A stretch of DNA of 32,653 bases. Source: Patescibacteria group bacterium (GTDB lineage: Bacteria; Patescibacteriota; Minisyncoccia; Phycocordibacterales; UBA2100). The position numbers and the translations under genes were made by a program. The stretch is from assembly GCA_021731295.1 (NCBI GenBank), contig JAKFXQ010000012.1, forward strand, positions 1-32,653, read 5' to 3'. The notes beneath the pieces are model-generated. The model saw nothing but the letters and a program-made list of their open reading frames with translations, searched no databases and was not told the origin of the DNA. This document shows, one piece after another, positions 1 through 6,403 of the stretch. Position 1 is the stretch's first letter, and each line of letters starts with the position of its first letter.

Positions 1-366
1 GCGCCGCGCGGCGAATTGGTGCGCAATCTCATTCAAGCATTGTCGGAGAAGAACGCCGAGAAAGCGCTCGCTGCCATTGAACAGGCGGTCGCCGCGAATC
101 TCGACATGCGCACGCTCACGCGTCTTCTCATTCACCGCATGCGCGTCGTTCTTTTGATGCGCTATGCGCCGCCCATCGCAGACCAGCTTTCGAAAGAGCT
201 GGCCGAGGCAGACATCGCACTCGCTAAAGACATCATGAAGAATCCGGGCGTTACGTCCGAGACTCTTCGCGCACTCCTCAAGGCCTATGGCGAGATGGCA
301 TATTCTGCCGTCCAGCATGTGCCGCTAGAACTCGCAGTCATTGAATTGTGCGCACCGCAAACGTGA
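1..366 (+). CDS. dnaX: DNA polymerase III subunit gamma/tau, C-terminal part (5' truncated by window)
   Basis: The reading frame is open from base 1, so the gene enters from outside the window; the TTG at 16 in the ORF track is not a real start. The visible residues form an all-helical segment (LIQALSEKNAEKALAAIEQA, then LTRLLIHRMRVVLLMRY) typical of domain III of the clamp-loader gamma/tau subunit, which oligomerises and holds delta and delta-prime. The ATPase domains would lie upstream and cannot be seen. The frame ends with TGA one base before the next start, so the next gene is probably co-transcribed. The call rests on the helical pattern and is fairly but not completely certain. Confidence 0.7.
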   Translation, partial: APRGELVRNLIQALSEKNAEKALAAIEQAVAANLDMRTLTRLLIHRMRVVLLMRYAPPIADQLSKELAEADIALAKDIMKNPGVTSETLRALLKAYGEMAYSAVQHVPLELAVIELCAPQT

Positions 367-367
367 T

Positions 368-802
368 ATGCCGGACGTTGCGACACTGGCGCGCGAAGTT
401 CTGAACGATGCGTATCTGATGACCCTCGCAGTGAACGACGCACAGGGCCCTTGGGCCGCGCCGGTGATTTTCGTTACGGACAGCGACATGAAGCTGTACT
501 GGTTATCAAAACCGGAGACACGTCATTCGATGGCGATAGCGGCGAGCGGACACGTCGGTATTTCGATTGCCGCCGCGTGGAAGAAGGGAGAAGAGCGTGC
601 AGTGCAGATAGAGGCAGTCGCATCGAAAGTTGAAGGACAACTGTTTGAGCAGGAGAAAGCACTTCGCCTCAAAGTAGGCGATATGCCACCTGCCGTTGCC
701 GGCGAGACGACCACGGGTCATCTGTGGTACGTTGCGATGCCTAAGCGGGTAGAGCTCATCCACGAGAAGCATTTCGGGTGGGACCGGCAGAGGGTTTTAT
801 AA
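368..802 (+). CDS. pyridoxamine 5'-phosphate oxidase-like flavin-binding protein
   Basis: This 144-residue protein fits the split-barrel PNPOx-like family. It has an N-terminal helix (DVATLAREVLNDAYLMTLAV), a strand with AAPVIFVTDSDMKLYWLSK, the RHSMAIAASGHVGISIA segment typical of FMN-binding barrels, and a C-terminal KRVELIHEKHFGWDRQRV tail. Such proteins usually bind FMN, F420 or haem; the substrate cannot be deduced. The ORF track starts at 341, but the ATG at 368 lies two bases after the dnaX stop codon begins to be read out (stop ends at 366) and gives the family's usual N-terminus. I infer coupling to dnaX. Genuine pyridoxamine phosphate oxidase activity is not implied. Confidence 0.75.
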   Translation: MPDVATLAREVLNDAYLMTLAVNDAQGPWAAPVIFVTDSDMKLYWLSKPETRHSMAIAASGHVGISIAAAWKKGEERAVQIEAVASKVEGQLFEQEKALRLKVGDMPPAVAGETTTGHLWYVAMPKRVELIHEKHFGWDRQRVL

Positions 803-832
803 CGCCCAACACCCTGCTAGTATCTGCCGTAT

Positions 833-869
833 TGCCGGATCGTCCCTGGCCGAGCAGGCTAATGGTAGG
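833..869 (+). pseudogene. partial tRNA-Gln 5' copy with a 15-nt insertion
   Basis: The first 12 bases of the tRNA-Gln downstream (TGCCGGATCGTC) occur here too, followed by 15 foreign bases and then TAATGGTAGG, which continues the tRNA D-arm. No anticodon or T-arm follows. A TAGTAT -10-like hexamer at 818-823 sits about one helical turn upstream. This looks like a broken duplicate of the tRNA 5' half that keeps the promoter position. It may be debris from integration events at this locus. Confidence 0.5.
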
Positions 870-893
870 TCAGCAATACTTCTGTTTTCACAT

Positions 894-964
894 TGCCGGA
901 TCGTCTAATGGTAGGACTGGAGCCTTTGAAGCTCTCTATCTTGGTTCGAATCCAAGTCCGGCAG
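894..964 (+). tRNA. tRNA-Gln (anticodon TTG)
   Basis: A complete cloverleaf can be folded by hand. The acceptor stem is 894-900 with 957-963, the D-stem is GTC/GAC, the anticodon stem is GGAGC/GCTCT around loop CTTTGAA (anticodon TTG at 926-928), and the T-arm is CTTGG-TTCGAAT-CCAAG. The discriminator is G964 and CCA is not encoded. The 3' part from 948 is duplicated twice downstream, as expected for an integrase attachment site. Confidence 0.95.
948..964 (+). repeat. att-like repeat copy A (tRNA-Gln 3' end)
   Basis: This 17-bp stretch, GAATCCAAGTCCGGCAG, runs from the T-loop to the discriminator base of the tRNA. It recurs identically at 1121-1137 and 1915-1931. A tRNA 3' end repeated at the far side of inserted DNA is the usual mark of tyrosine-integrase insertion. 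Confidence 0.8.
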
Positions 965-991
965 AAAATAACGGTAGTGATTTTCTGCCGG
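958..991. repeat. 12-bp inverted repeat overlapping the tRNA 3' end
   Basis: CCGGCAGAAAAT (958-969) and ATTTTCTGCCGG (980-991) are perfect reverse complements around a 10-nt loop. The left arm includes the last seven bases of tRNA-Gln. It could be a transcription terminator or tRNA-processing element, or part of a recombination site. Confidence 0.7.
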
Positions 992-1045
992 AAGCAGGAT
1001 GCCGGGGGCATACTGCGCCTTGGATTCGAAAAGTCGGAGCAGGGC

Positions 1046-1065
1046 TCCCGCTCACCAGAGCGGGA
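1046..1065. repeat. small hairpin, 8-bp stem
   Basis: TCCCGCTC and GAGCGGGA pair around an ACCA loop. It lies between att-like copies A and B in a stretch with no convincing gene. Confidence 0.6.
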
Positions 1066-1085
1066 AGCGAGACTCGGCTGGAGAG

Positions 1086-1111
1086 CATTCTTGCGCGACG
1101 GCGCAAGAATG
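1086..1111. repeat. REP-like hairpin, 11-bp stem
   Basis: CATTCTTGCGC and GCGCAAGAATG pair perfectly around GACG. With the neighbouring hairpin at 1046 it fills the A-B interval, which otherwise holds no recognisable gene. It resembles a palindromic intergenic repeat, though no second copy was found in this window. Confidence 0.6.
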
Positions 1112-1120
1112 ACTCGACAG

Positions 1121-1137
1121 GAATCCAAGTCCGGCAG
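1121..1137 (+). repeat. att-like repeat copy B
   Basis: This is an identical 17-bp copy of the tRNA-Gln 3' end. It lies 173 bp after copy A and 794 bp before copy C, and forms the left border of the islet carrying the SinR-like and membrane genes. Confidence 0.75.
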
Positions 1138-1227
1138 CCAGCTTGAGACAGGTTCGGGCCGAGGACTATCGGAAGCAAGTAAATGTGGCAGTGGAGCTAG
1201 CAATCAAAAGTTGATATCATGTTTCGT

Positions 1228-1497
1228 ATGAAGACTTTCTGCGTAGCATATGACTTAAATTCGCCGTCGCAGGATTACGCGCGGTTAATCGAAGCCATTA
1301 AGTCATATGGGACATGGTGGCATCATCTGGACTCAGCGTGGTTCATTAAAAGCCCACACAGTGCTAGCGAAATACGAGATCACCTCGGTAGGCTGATAGA
1401 TTCGAATGACGAACTCCTTGTGTTCGAAGTGGGCACTCACTGGGCTGGTAAAGGATTTGAGCAAAAGGGATATGACTGGCTGAAGAGCAATTGGTGA
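1228..1497 (+). CDS. SinR-family / Cas2-fold small protein
   Basis: The 89-residue protein starts MKTFCVAYDLNSPSQDY and continues with KSYGTWWHHLDSAWFIK and DELLVFEVGTHWAGKGF. This is the pattern of the small ferredoxin-fold proteins annotated SinR family, related in fold to Cas2 and VapD. Some relatives are RNases, but activity here is unproven. The ATG at 1228 gives the family N-terminus; the ATG at 1219 adds three residues. The stop is one base before the next gene, so the two are surely co-transcribed. The pair lies between att-like repeats B and C in visibly AT-richer DNA, which suggests acquisition. No cas1 or CRISPR array is near. Confidence 0.72.
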   Translation: MKTFCVAYDLNSPSQDYARLIEAIKSYGTWWHHLDSAWFIKSPHSASEIRDHLGRLIDSNDELLVFEVGTHWAGKGFEQKGYDWLKSNW

Positions 1498-1498
1498 T

Positions 1499-1834
1499 AT
1501 GGACATCCTCACACTTTTTACAATCATTGTCTCAGTGGTATCGATAGTGCTAGCAATTGTGGCAATTGTTTTGTCGATTCTATTTTATCGCTGGAGTGTT
1601 GAGTCCAATAGACAAATTGTTGCTGCTGCCGCGAAGATAGATAGTAATACCGAACGGTTGCAAGAGTTATTTAACAAATTTTATTCGGACACATTCGGGA
1701 TAATGAAGGCGGCATTCAATGCACTACAACGTAAAGCGTTAAATGAAGAGAATACTGATTCTGCAAGCGAAAAAACAGAACCGAGTCCTACTGTTACCGA
1801 CGAGGGAGCTCGCGCGCCAGCAAATTCAAATTAA
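1499..1834 (+). CDS. membrane-anchored coiled-coil protein, partner of the SinR-like gene
   Basis: The 111-residue product has one strongly hydrophobic segment at about residues 3-30 (LTLFTIIVSVVSIVLAIVAI). A charged helix follows (SNRQIVAAAAKIDSNTERLQ) that looks coiled-coil-forming, then a polar, Pro/Ser/Glu-rich tail. It starts one base after the stop of the SinR-like gene, so it forms a two-gene unit with it. The AT-rich codon use differs from the chromosome around it. I do not recognise a named family. A membrane-tethered partner of a Cas2-fold protein, for example in a toxin-antitoxin or phage-defence module, is a guess from context only. Confidence 0.7.
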   Translation: MDILTLFTIIVSVVSIVLAIVAIVLSILFYRWSVESNRQIVAAAAKIDSNTERLQELFNKFYSDTFGIMKAAFNALQRKALNEENTDSASEKTEPSPTVTDEGARAPANSN

Positions 1835-1914
1835 CTCAAGTATCATTCCGAATGAACGTCGCGATGATAAAATGGCACCAGAAAACCCGTATGGGGCTTG
1901 ACGGAAGATTATCC

Positions 1915-1931
1915 GAATCCAAGTCCGGCAG
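1915..1931 (+). repeat. att-like repeat copy C
   Basis: This third identical 17-bp copy of the tRNA-Gln 3' end marks the right border of the islet. Together with copy A it also matches one extra base (C) on the left. The next chromosomal gene begins 25 bp later. Confidence 0.75.
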
Positions 1932-1940
1932 CAGCGAAGT

Positions 1941-1949
1941 TGTTACAAT
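1941..1949 (+). promoter_or_regulatory. extended -10 of the leaderless type
   Basis: TGTTACAAT has the TGn extension and a TACAAT hexamer ending six bases before the ATG at 1956. That is the same spacing as many other genes in the window. No clear -35 box is visible. Confidence 0.55.
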
Positions 1950-1955
1950 TGTCGT

Positions 1956-2240
1956 ATGAAAGCGACACGAGCATCAGACGTTCAAGCATTCAAGGACATT
2001 CCCAACATTGGCCCAGCGATGGTGCGCGATTTTGCACGCTTGGGACTCAAAACGCCGCAGGACCTGAAGAAGCAGGACGCTTTCACTTTGTATAAAAAGA
2101 CGTGTCGTGTAAGCGGCGTGCGCCAAGATCCGTGCGTGCTTGATACGTACATGGCCGCAGTGGATTTTATGAACGGAGCACCGCCGCATCCCTGGTGGCA
2201 CTACACAAAGGAAAGAAAGCGACAGTATCCTAATATCTAG
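1956..2240 (+). CDS. Cdd1-like helix-hairpin-helix protein
   Basis: The 94-residue protein contains DIPNIGPAMVRDFARLGLKTPQDL, a helix-hairpin-helix turn. It continues TLYKKTCRVSGVRQDPCVLDTY and ends WWHYTKERKR. This order matches the Cdd1 (pathogenicity locus) family of small HhH proteins. HhH units bind DNA backbone non-specifically, but the role of this family is unknown. It begins 25 bp after att-like copy C and has a -10 hexamer six bases upstream, so it is probably transcribed alone as a leaderless message. Confidence 0.75.
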   Translation: MKATRASDVQAFKDIPNIGPAMVRDFARLGLKTPQDLKKQDAFTLYKKTCRVSGVRQDPCVLDTYMAAVDFMNGAPPHPWWHYTKERKRQYPNI

Positions 2241-2243
2241 CAT

Positions 2244-2546
2244 ATGCTCCGAAGACTCATCGCTCACTACCGACACAACCCGCAGGGTTACTGGTTCAAG
2301 CGTGCGCCCTTTGGCTGGGGCTGGGTTCCTGTAACGTGGCAGGGCTTGCTCGTGACCCTTTCTTCTGTTGCCCTTATCGCAGGCGGCATCTACGTTGGTG
2401 AGACTGATGACGCTCCGGGTGCGGCACTCTTAGGCATAGTGCTCGGTGCACTGCTCACGTATTGGTTTGGCACTAGGAAGGGAGAGAAAGCGTGTTTTCA
2501 GTGGGGATTACCGGACGAGACGCCAACACGTACGCCGGCGCCATGA
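2244..2546 (+). CDS. small two-helix membrane protein
   Basis: The 100-residue product starts with a basic, aromatic N-terminus (YRHNPQGYWFKRAPFGWGW). Two hydrophobic helices follow at about 35-51 and 60-75, and the tail is polar. The Tyr-Trp-Phe-Lys/Gly-Trp-Gly-Trp pattern looks familiar from CPR hypothetical proteins, but I know no function. It starts four bases after the HhH gene, and TAATAT lies seven bases before its ATG. It could therefore be in an operon with that gene or have its own start. Confidence 0.65.
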   Translation: MLRRLIAHYRHNPQGYWFKRAPFGWGWVPVTWQGLLVTLSSVALIAGGIYVGETDDAPGAALLGIVLGALLTYWFGTRKGEKACFQWGLPDETPTRTPAP

Positions 2547-2580
2547 TACGCTTACCGCATTAGCCACCAGCATCAACCAT

Positions 2581-2646
2581 ATGGGAAAAGGGAATAACGC
2601 CCAGAGAAAGGAGAAGAAGAAGCCGAAGAAGGATAAAAAGAAATAG
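2581..2646 (+). CDS. 21-residue Lys-rich small protein
   Basis: MGKGNNAQRKEKKKPKKDKKK is encoded in a clean short frame that ends just before a strong terminator. Short basic proteins of this composition, with Asn-Ala-Gln-(Arg/Lys)-Lys-Glu-Lys-Lys near the start, recur in many bacteria. The terminator position supports a real gene. RNA or ribosome binding would be expected from the charge but is a guess. No Shine-Dalgarno site is seen. Confidence 0.6.
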   Translation: MGKGNNAQRKEKKKPKKDKKK

Positions 2647-2650
2647 TCAC

Positions 2651-2674
2651 GAGCGCCCCTTACGGGGCGCTCTT
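2651..2674 (+). terminator. intrinsic terminator hairpin
   Basis: GAGCGCCCC and GGGGCGCTC pair around TTAC, followed by TT. It sits five bases after the Lys-rich small ORF. Confidence 0.8.
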
Positions 2675-2734
2675 CAGTCACGCGGTATTCTGGCGGTTCA
2701 CAAAACGCCATATCTAAGCTACTCTGTCCAACTT

Positions 2735-4186
2735 ATGGGCCGAGAAGAAGCACTCGTCCGATTTGAGGACGTGTCATTTGAATACAGTCGTGCCAAACCC
2801 ATCCTCGATGAGGTGAATTTCGCTGTGCGTCGTGGCATCAAGCTCGCCATCATGGGTCAGAACGGCGCAGGGAAGAGCACGATTCTTTCACTCATCACCG
2901 GTGAACATATGCCGGAGAGTGGTTCTATCCACACACAGGCGCGGCTCTCCATCGCGATTGCGCGGCAGGTAATCCCGCGCGACGAGCTCGACCTCACGGT
3001 GCGCGAGTTCTTTGAGAAGTGCTTTTCAGACAAGGTGTACGACATTGACCCGCGAATCGATGAAGCGCTCGAGGTGGTGAACCTCAAAGCCCCGCATGAC
3101 CGGATAGTGCGCTCGTTCTCCGGCGGCCAGCAGGCGCGCCTTCTCCTTGCATCCGCGCTCATTCAGATTCCTGATTTACTGCTCCTCGACGAGCCGACCA
3201 ACAACCTCGATGCCGCAGGTATCGAGCACCTCACGAAGTTTCTGAAGGATTACGACAAGACGGTGATGGTGATTTCGCACGATGCGGAGTTCCTCAATGC
3301 GTTTACGCACGGCGTGCTGTACCTCGACGTGCACACCCGCAAAGTCGAGCAATACCCGGGCAACTACAACAATGTCCTGAAAGACATCGCTGCACGCATC
3401 GAGTCGGAGAACCGGAAGAATGCGCAGCTTGAGAAGGAGATACAGCGAAACAAGGACAAGGCGAACTTCTTTGGCCAGAAAGGCGGCAAGATGCGTGTCA
3501 TCGCGAAAAAGATGCGCGACAAGGTGGAAGAGATGGAAGAAGAGATTGTGGACGTGCGCCAAGAGGACCGTACTATCCGTGAGTTCTCCATTCCCGTCCA
3601 ACCTGACTTGCCAACGGAAGTCATGACCATCACCTCGTTCAGCATCATCAAGGACCACAAGCCGAAGAAGCAGAAGGCGTCACTGCGCCTCAAGAAGAAC
3701 CAGCACCTTCTTCTCAAGGGCCCGAACGGCATCGGCAAATCAACGCTGTTACAGTCAATCGTGGATAAGACCGCAGAAGGTGTAGTCATTGCGCCAGATG
3801 TGCGCATTGGGTACTACCGTCAAGATTTCTCAACTCTCGATTTCGAGCAGACGGTGTTCGAGTCCCTGATGACAATTATGAAAGTGAAGGACGAGGAGCG
3901 CATGCGCCGCGTGGCGGCTGGGTTCTTGCTTAGCGCAGAGGTAATGAAGACGCGCGTCGGCGCGCTCTCTGAGGGGCAGAAGGGACTTTTGGCGTTTGCT
4001 CGCTTGGTGCTGTGGGAACCTGGTCTCTTGATACTCGACGAGCCGACGAACCATATAAACTTCCGCCACATACCGGTCATTGCGAAAGCACTCCATGAGT
4101 ACAAAGGGCCGCTCATTCTTGTTTCGCACGTACCCGAGTTCGTCGCCCAAGTACGCATAGACGAAACGTTAGAGTTGGGGGCGTAG
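2735..4186 (+). CDS. ABC-F family ATPase
   Basis: This 483-residue soluble protein has two ABC ATPase domains and no membrane part. Domain 1 shows Walker A GQNGAGKST, signature SFSGGQQARL and Walker B LLLLDEPTNNLD with VISHDAEF. A charged linker follows at about residues 215-290. Domain 2 shows GPNGIGKST, a divergent signature LSEGQKGLL and LILDEPTNHIN with VSHVPEF. ABC-F proteins act on ribosomes, resolving stalled translation or conferring antibiotic protection. Which subgroup this is cannot be told here. The degenerate second signature and Asn in the second D-loop are unusual. TACTCT lies nine bases before the ATG. Confidence 0.9.
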   Translation: MGREEALVRFEDVSFEYSRAKPILDEVNFAVRRGIKLAIMGQNGAGKSTILSLITGEHMPESGSIHTQARLSIAIARQVIPRDELDLTVREFFEKCFSDKVYDIDPRIDEALEVVNLKAPHDRIVRSFSGGQQARLLLASALIQIPDLLLLDEPTNNLDAAGIEHLTKFLKDYDKTVMVISHDAEFLNAFTHGVLYLDVHTRKVEQYPGNYNNVLKDIAARIESENRKNAQLEKEIQRNKDKANFFGQKGGKMRVIAKKMRDKVEEMEEEIVDVRQEDRTIREFSIPVQPDLPTEVMTITSFSIIKDHKPKKQKASLRLKKNQHLLLKGPNGIGKSTLLQSIVDKTAEGVVIAPDVRIGYYRQDFSTLDFEQTVFESLMTIMKVKDEERMRRVAAGFLLSAEVMKTRVGALSEGQKGLLAFARLVLWEPGLLILDEPTNHINFRHIPVIAKALHEYKGPLILVSHVPEFVAQVRIDETLELGA

Positions 4187-4200
4187 AAGTACACTCGCGT

Positions 4201-4206
4201 TATAAT
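4201..4206 (+). promoter_or_regulatory. consensus -10 box, leaderless spacing
   Basis: A perfect TATAAT ends six bases before the ATG at 4213, so transcription should begin at or next to the start codon. Confidence 0.65.
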
Positions 4207-4212
4207 GGCCCG

Positions 4213-4821
4213 ATGTTCGACAGTGTCATCTGGGGACTTTCCGTCGCTCACTGGCTTGTAGTTGTTTCAGCGCTCATAAGCCTTAGCGGGGCAGTCGCGT
4301 ATATCCGCGACATGCGTCGTGGAACATCCAAACCTAATCTCGTCTCGTGGGGACTGTGGGCATTTGCGCCGCTTATTGCCACAGGTGCCGCGCTATCGAT
4401 TAATGCCGACCATTGGTCTACGGTGCGCATTTTCATGGCCGGTTTCGGGCCGCTGCTGGTGTTCAGCGCGGCGTTTCTTGTAAAGCAGGGATACTGGAAG
4501 CTCACGGGATTCGATTATGGATGTGGCGCGCTCTCACTTGTCGCGCTTGCGGCGTGGCTCGTGGCCGACTCTCCGGTGCTTGCCATATTACTCGCAGCAA
4601 TCGCGGACCTGCTGGCAACGTTACCAACCGTCATCAAGGCTTGGAAACATCCCGAAACCGAAACGCTCTACACATATTTCGTCGGGCTCTTCACGGCGAG
4701 CATAGTCATTCCGGCTATTCCTGTATGGAACATTGAAAATGCGGCATTCCAGGTCTACCTGCTCGTCGCAAATCTAGCACTATTCGGTGTCGTACTACGC
4801 GGGTACTTGCGACGGTCATGA
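4213..4821 (+). CDS. multi-pass membrane protein, PQ-loop-like
   Basis: The 202-residue protein has about six or seven hydrophobic helices. The segments SKPNLVSWGLWAFAPLI and ATLPTVIKAWKHPETETLYTY each have a Pro near a helix start. This resembles the PQ-loop/SWEET layout of two three-helix bundles, where such prolines act as hinges. The resemblance is by eye only, and transport activity is not established. The perfect TATAAT six bases upstream predicts a leaderless mRNA. The next gene starts three bases after this stop, so the GIY-YIG fusion is probably on the same transcript. Confidence 0.65.
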   Translation: MFDSVIWGLSVAHWLVVVSALISLSGAVAYIRDMRRGTSKPNLVSWGLWAFAPLIATGAALSINADHWSTVRIFMAGFGPLLVFSAAFLVKQGYWKLTGFDYGCGALSLVALAAWLVADSPVLAILLAAIADLLATLPTVIKAWKHPETETLYTYFVGLFTASIVIPAIPVWNIENAAFQVYLLVANLALFGVVLRGYLRRS

Positions 4822-4824
4822 GCC

Positions 4825-5427
4825 ATGTACTTCGTTTACATACTCCAGTGCGCGGATAAGAGTCTCTACACCGGAATCACAACGGACTTGAAGCGTCGGC
4901 TTGATGAGCACAAGCGTGGTGAAGGCGCTCGGTACACGCGCGCGAAGGAAGCGGTGCGCGTGGTCTATTCGGAAAAAGTGGCCAATAGAAGTGAGGCGTC
5001 GAAGCGTGAGGCGCAGATTAAGAAGTTGTCGCGTGAGAAGAAGTTGGAACTCGTACGTTCTGCCGCAGGGAGCGCTCGTCCAAATGAAAAGTCGCACACA
5101 GCAGCAATGAAGTCCTTTAGCGACCGTGTTGTTGAGATAGCACTTTCCATCCCGCGCGGGCGTGTGAGTACCTACGGCGCGATAGCTCGTGCCGCCGGTG
5201 GTGGCGGTATGGCCGCGCGCAGCATCACCGCAATACTTGGTAAAGCACACGACAGGGGCGTGCGCGACATTCCGTATCATCGCATCGTCTACAGCGACGG
5301 AAGCATCTGGGTAAACGAAGACCGCCGAACGAAGCGCTTGGCGTTGTACAAGAAAGAGGGAATCAAAGTAGATTCACGAGACCGTATCGTGGATTTTCGA
5401 GACAAGCTGCTCGATTTCCGCGAGTAG
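4825..5427 (+). CDS. GIY-YIG nuclease fused to an alkyltransferase-like (ATL) DNA-binding domain
   Basis: Residues 1-80 are a GIY-YIG endonuclease domain: MYFVYILQC, then SLYTGITTDLKRRLDEHKRG, and SEASKREAQIKKL carrying the expected catalytic Glu. Residues about 95-185 match the DNA-binding domain of O6-methylguanine methyltransferase: FSDRVVEIALSIPRGRVSTYGAIA and ARSITAILGKAHDRG. The methyl-acceptor Cys of PCHR is replaced by Tyr151 (IPYHRIV). The second half is therefore alkyltransferase-like rather than a repair enzyme. ATL proteins bind O6-alkylguanine and recruit nucleotide-excision repair, whose UvrC subunit carries a GIY-YIG domain. A self-contained lesion-recognising nickase is a reasonable inference. 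Confidence 0.85.
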   Translation: MYFVYILQCADKSLYTGITTDLKRRLDEHKRGEGARYTRAKEAVRVVYSEKVANRSEASKREAQIKKLSREKKLELVRSAAGSARPNEKSHTAAMKSFSDRVVEIALSIPRGRVSTYGAIARAAGGGGMAARSITAILGKAHDRGVRDIPYHRIVYSDGSIWVNEDRRTKRLALYKKEGIKVDSRDRIVDFRDKLLDFRE

Positions 5428-5452
5428 CGCGAGGTGCGGTAAGATACACACC

Positions 5453-5920
5453 ATGAATCCGCTCATCAAAATTGTTCCGCCACTCTGGATGACTGCACTC
5501 ATAGTCGCAGGAATCGTGACACATTTGTATGTGCCGAGTCTCCGCGCGTTCGACATCGTTGTTCCAACAGTGAGCACCATCGTTGCCGTCGCACTTCTCA
5601 TGTTGGGGCAAATACTCATCCTGCGTTCGAGCTATCTGTTTGCAAGGGAAAAGACCGAGATACTGCCAGCTTCAGAGAAGAACAGTGCCCTTGTCACGGA
5701 GGGGCCGTACCGCTTCACACGAAACCCAATGTATCTCGGACTCGTCGCAAGCGTACTTGGTTTCGCTGTCTACTTTGGCACATTGCCACTCTTTGTTTCT
5801 GCGGTTGTATTGTTCCTCATTCTGAATACGCTTTTTATACCGTTCGAAGAAGCCAAGATGCGCCGCCAGTTTGGTGCCGAGTACGATGCGTACGTAGCTC
5901 GCGTGCGTCGCTGGATATAG
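5453..5920 (+). CDS. isoprenylcysteine carboxyl methyltransferase-like membrane protein
   Basis: The 155-residue protein has four or five membrane segments. It carries the family block GPYRFTRNPMYLGLVASVLGF followed by FIPFEEAKMRRQFGAEYDAY, where Arg-x-x-Arg-Asn-Pro-Met-Tyr and the Glu-Glu pair form the S-adenosylmethionine site of ICMT/PEMT-type methyltransferases. Bacterial members methylate lipids or other membrane-embedded acceptors; the substrate is unknown. TAAGAT lies seven bases before the ATG, so the gene probably has its own near-leaderless transcript. Confidence 0.85.
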   Translation: MNPLIKIVPPLWMTALIVAGIVTHLYVPSLRAFDIVVPTVSTIVAVALLMLGQILILRSSYLFAREKTEILPASEKNSALVTEGPYRFTRNPMYLGLVASVLGFAVYFGTLPLFVSAVVLFLILNTLFIPFEEAKMRRQFGAEYDAYVARVRRWI

Positions 5921-5936
5921 GGTATCCTACTGACAT

Positions 5937-6326
5937 ATGGCGCCTGACATCCGTAAGTACCACAAAGCGTTGAAGGGCGAGACAAAGAACATTTGTGACG
6001 TGCTCGCAAAAGAGATTGCCGGCGTCCTCACGAAAGCCGAATCAAAAGTGTGGCATGGGCATCCAGTATGGTTTTTAGAAGGGAATCCTATTGTCGGCTA
6101 TGCACCGCGGAAGAAAGGCGTGACGCTGTTGTTCTGGAGCGGTCAGTCGTTCACGACGCCGGGTCTGAAAAAAGAAGGCTCGTTCAAGGCTGCACAAGCA
6201 GTGTATGTGACAGCTGTGGACGTGAAGGCGACACTCTTGCGCAAGTGGCTCCGCGAATCCAAAAAAGTGCAGTGGAACTACAAAGACATAGTTAAGAACA
6301 AAGGGAAGTTGAGTCGCTTGCCGTAA
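5937..6326 (+). CDS. DUF1801-family protein
   Basis: The 129-residue soluble protein contains AESKVWHGHPVWFLEGNPIVGYAPRKKGVTLLFWSG. This is the core of the DUF1801/YdhG-like fold, a small alpha-beta domain distantly related to frataxin-like folds. The C-terminus is basic (WNYKDIVKNKGKLSRLP). The function of the family is not known. TATCCT sits eight bases before the ATG. The gene ends 12 bp before the promoter of the next, differently organised gene. Confidence 0.75.
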   Translation: MAPDIRKYHKALKGETKNICDVLAKEIAGVLTKAESKVWHGHPVWFLEGNPIVGYAPRKKGVTLLFWSGQSFTTPGLKKEGSFKAAQAVYVTAVDVKATLLRKWLRESKKVQWNYKDIVKNKGKLSRLP

Positions 6327-6338
6327 CCCGGAACCGTT

Positions 6339-6367
6339 TGACACCGGCGTGTTTCGACGTGTAGTAT
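6339..6367 (+). promoter_or_regulatory. sigma70-type promoter of the 6404 gene
   Basis: TTGACA and TAGTAT are separated by 17 bp, giving a start near 6374 and a 5' UTR of about 30 nt. This contrasts with the leaderless layout of neighbouring genes. Confidence 0.7.
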
Positions 6368-6403
6368 CGCCACGGACGATCCCGTCCTTTAGAGGAGAAC
6401 GTC

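Noticed and set aside
778-1231. ORFs running across the tRNA-Gln region on both strands
   Set aside because: They overlap the tRNA and its repeats and have no start signals or recognisable domains.
1228-1497. Cas2 of a CRISPR system
   Set aside because: The fold may be shared, but there is no cas1, other cas gene or repeat-spacer array in the window.
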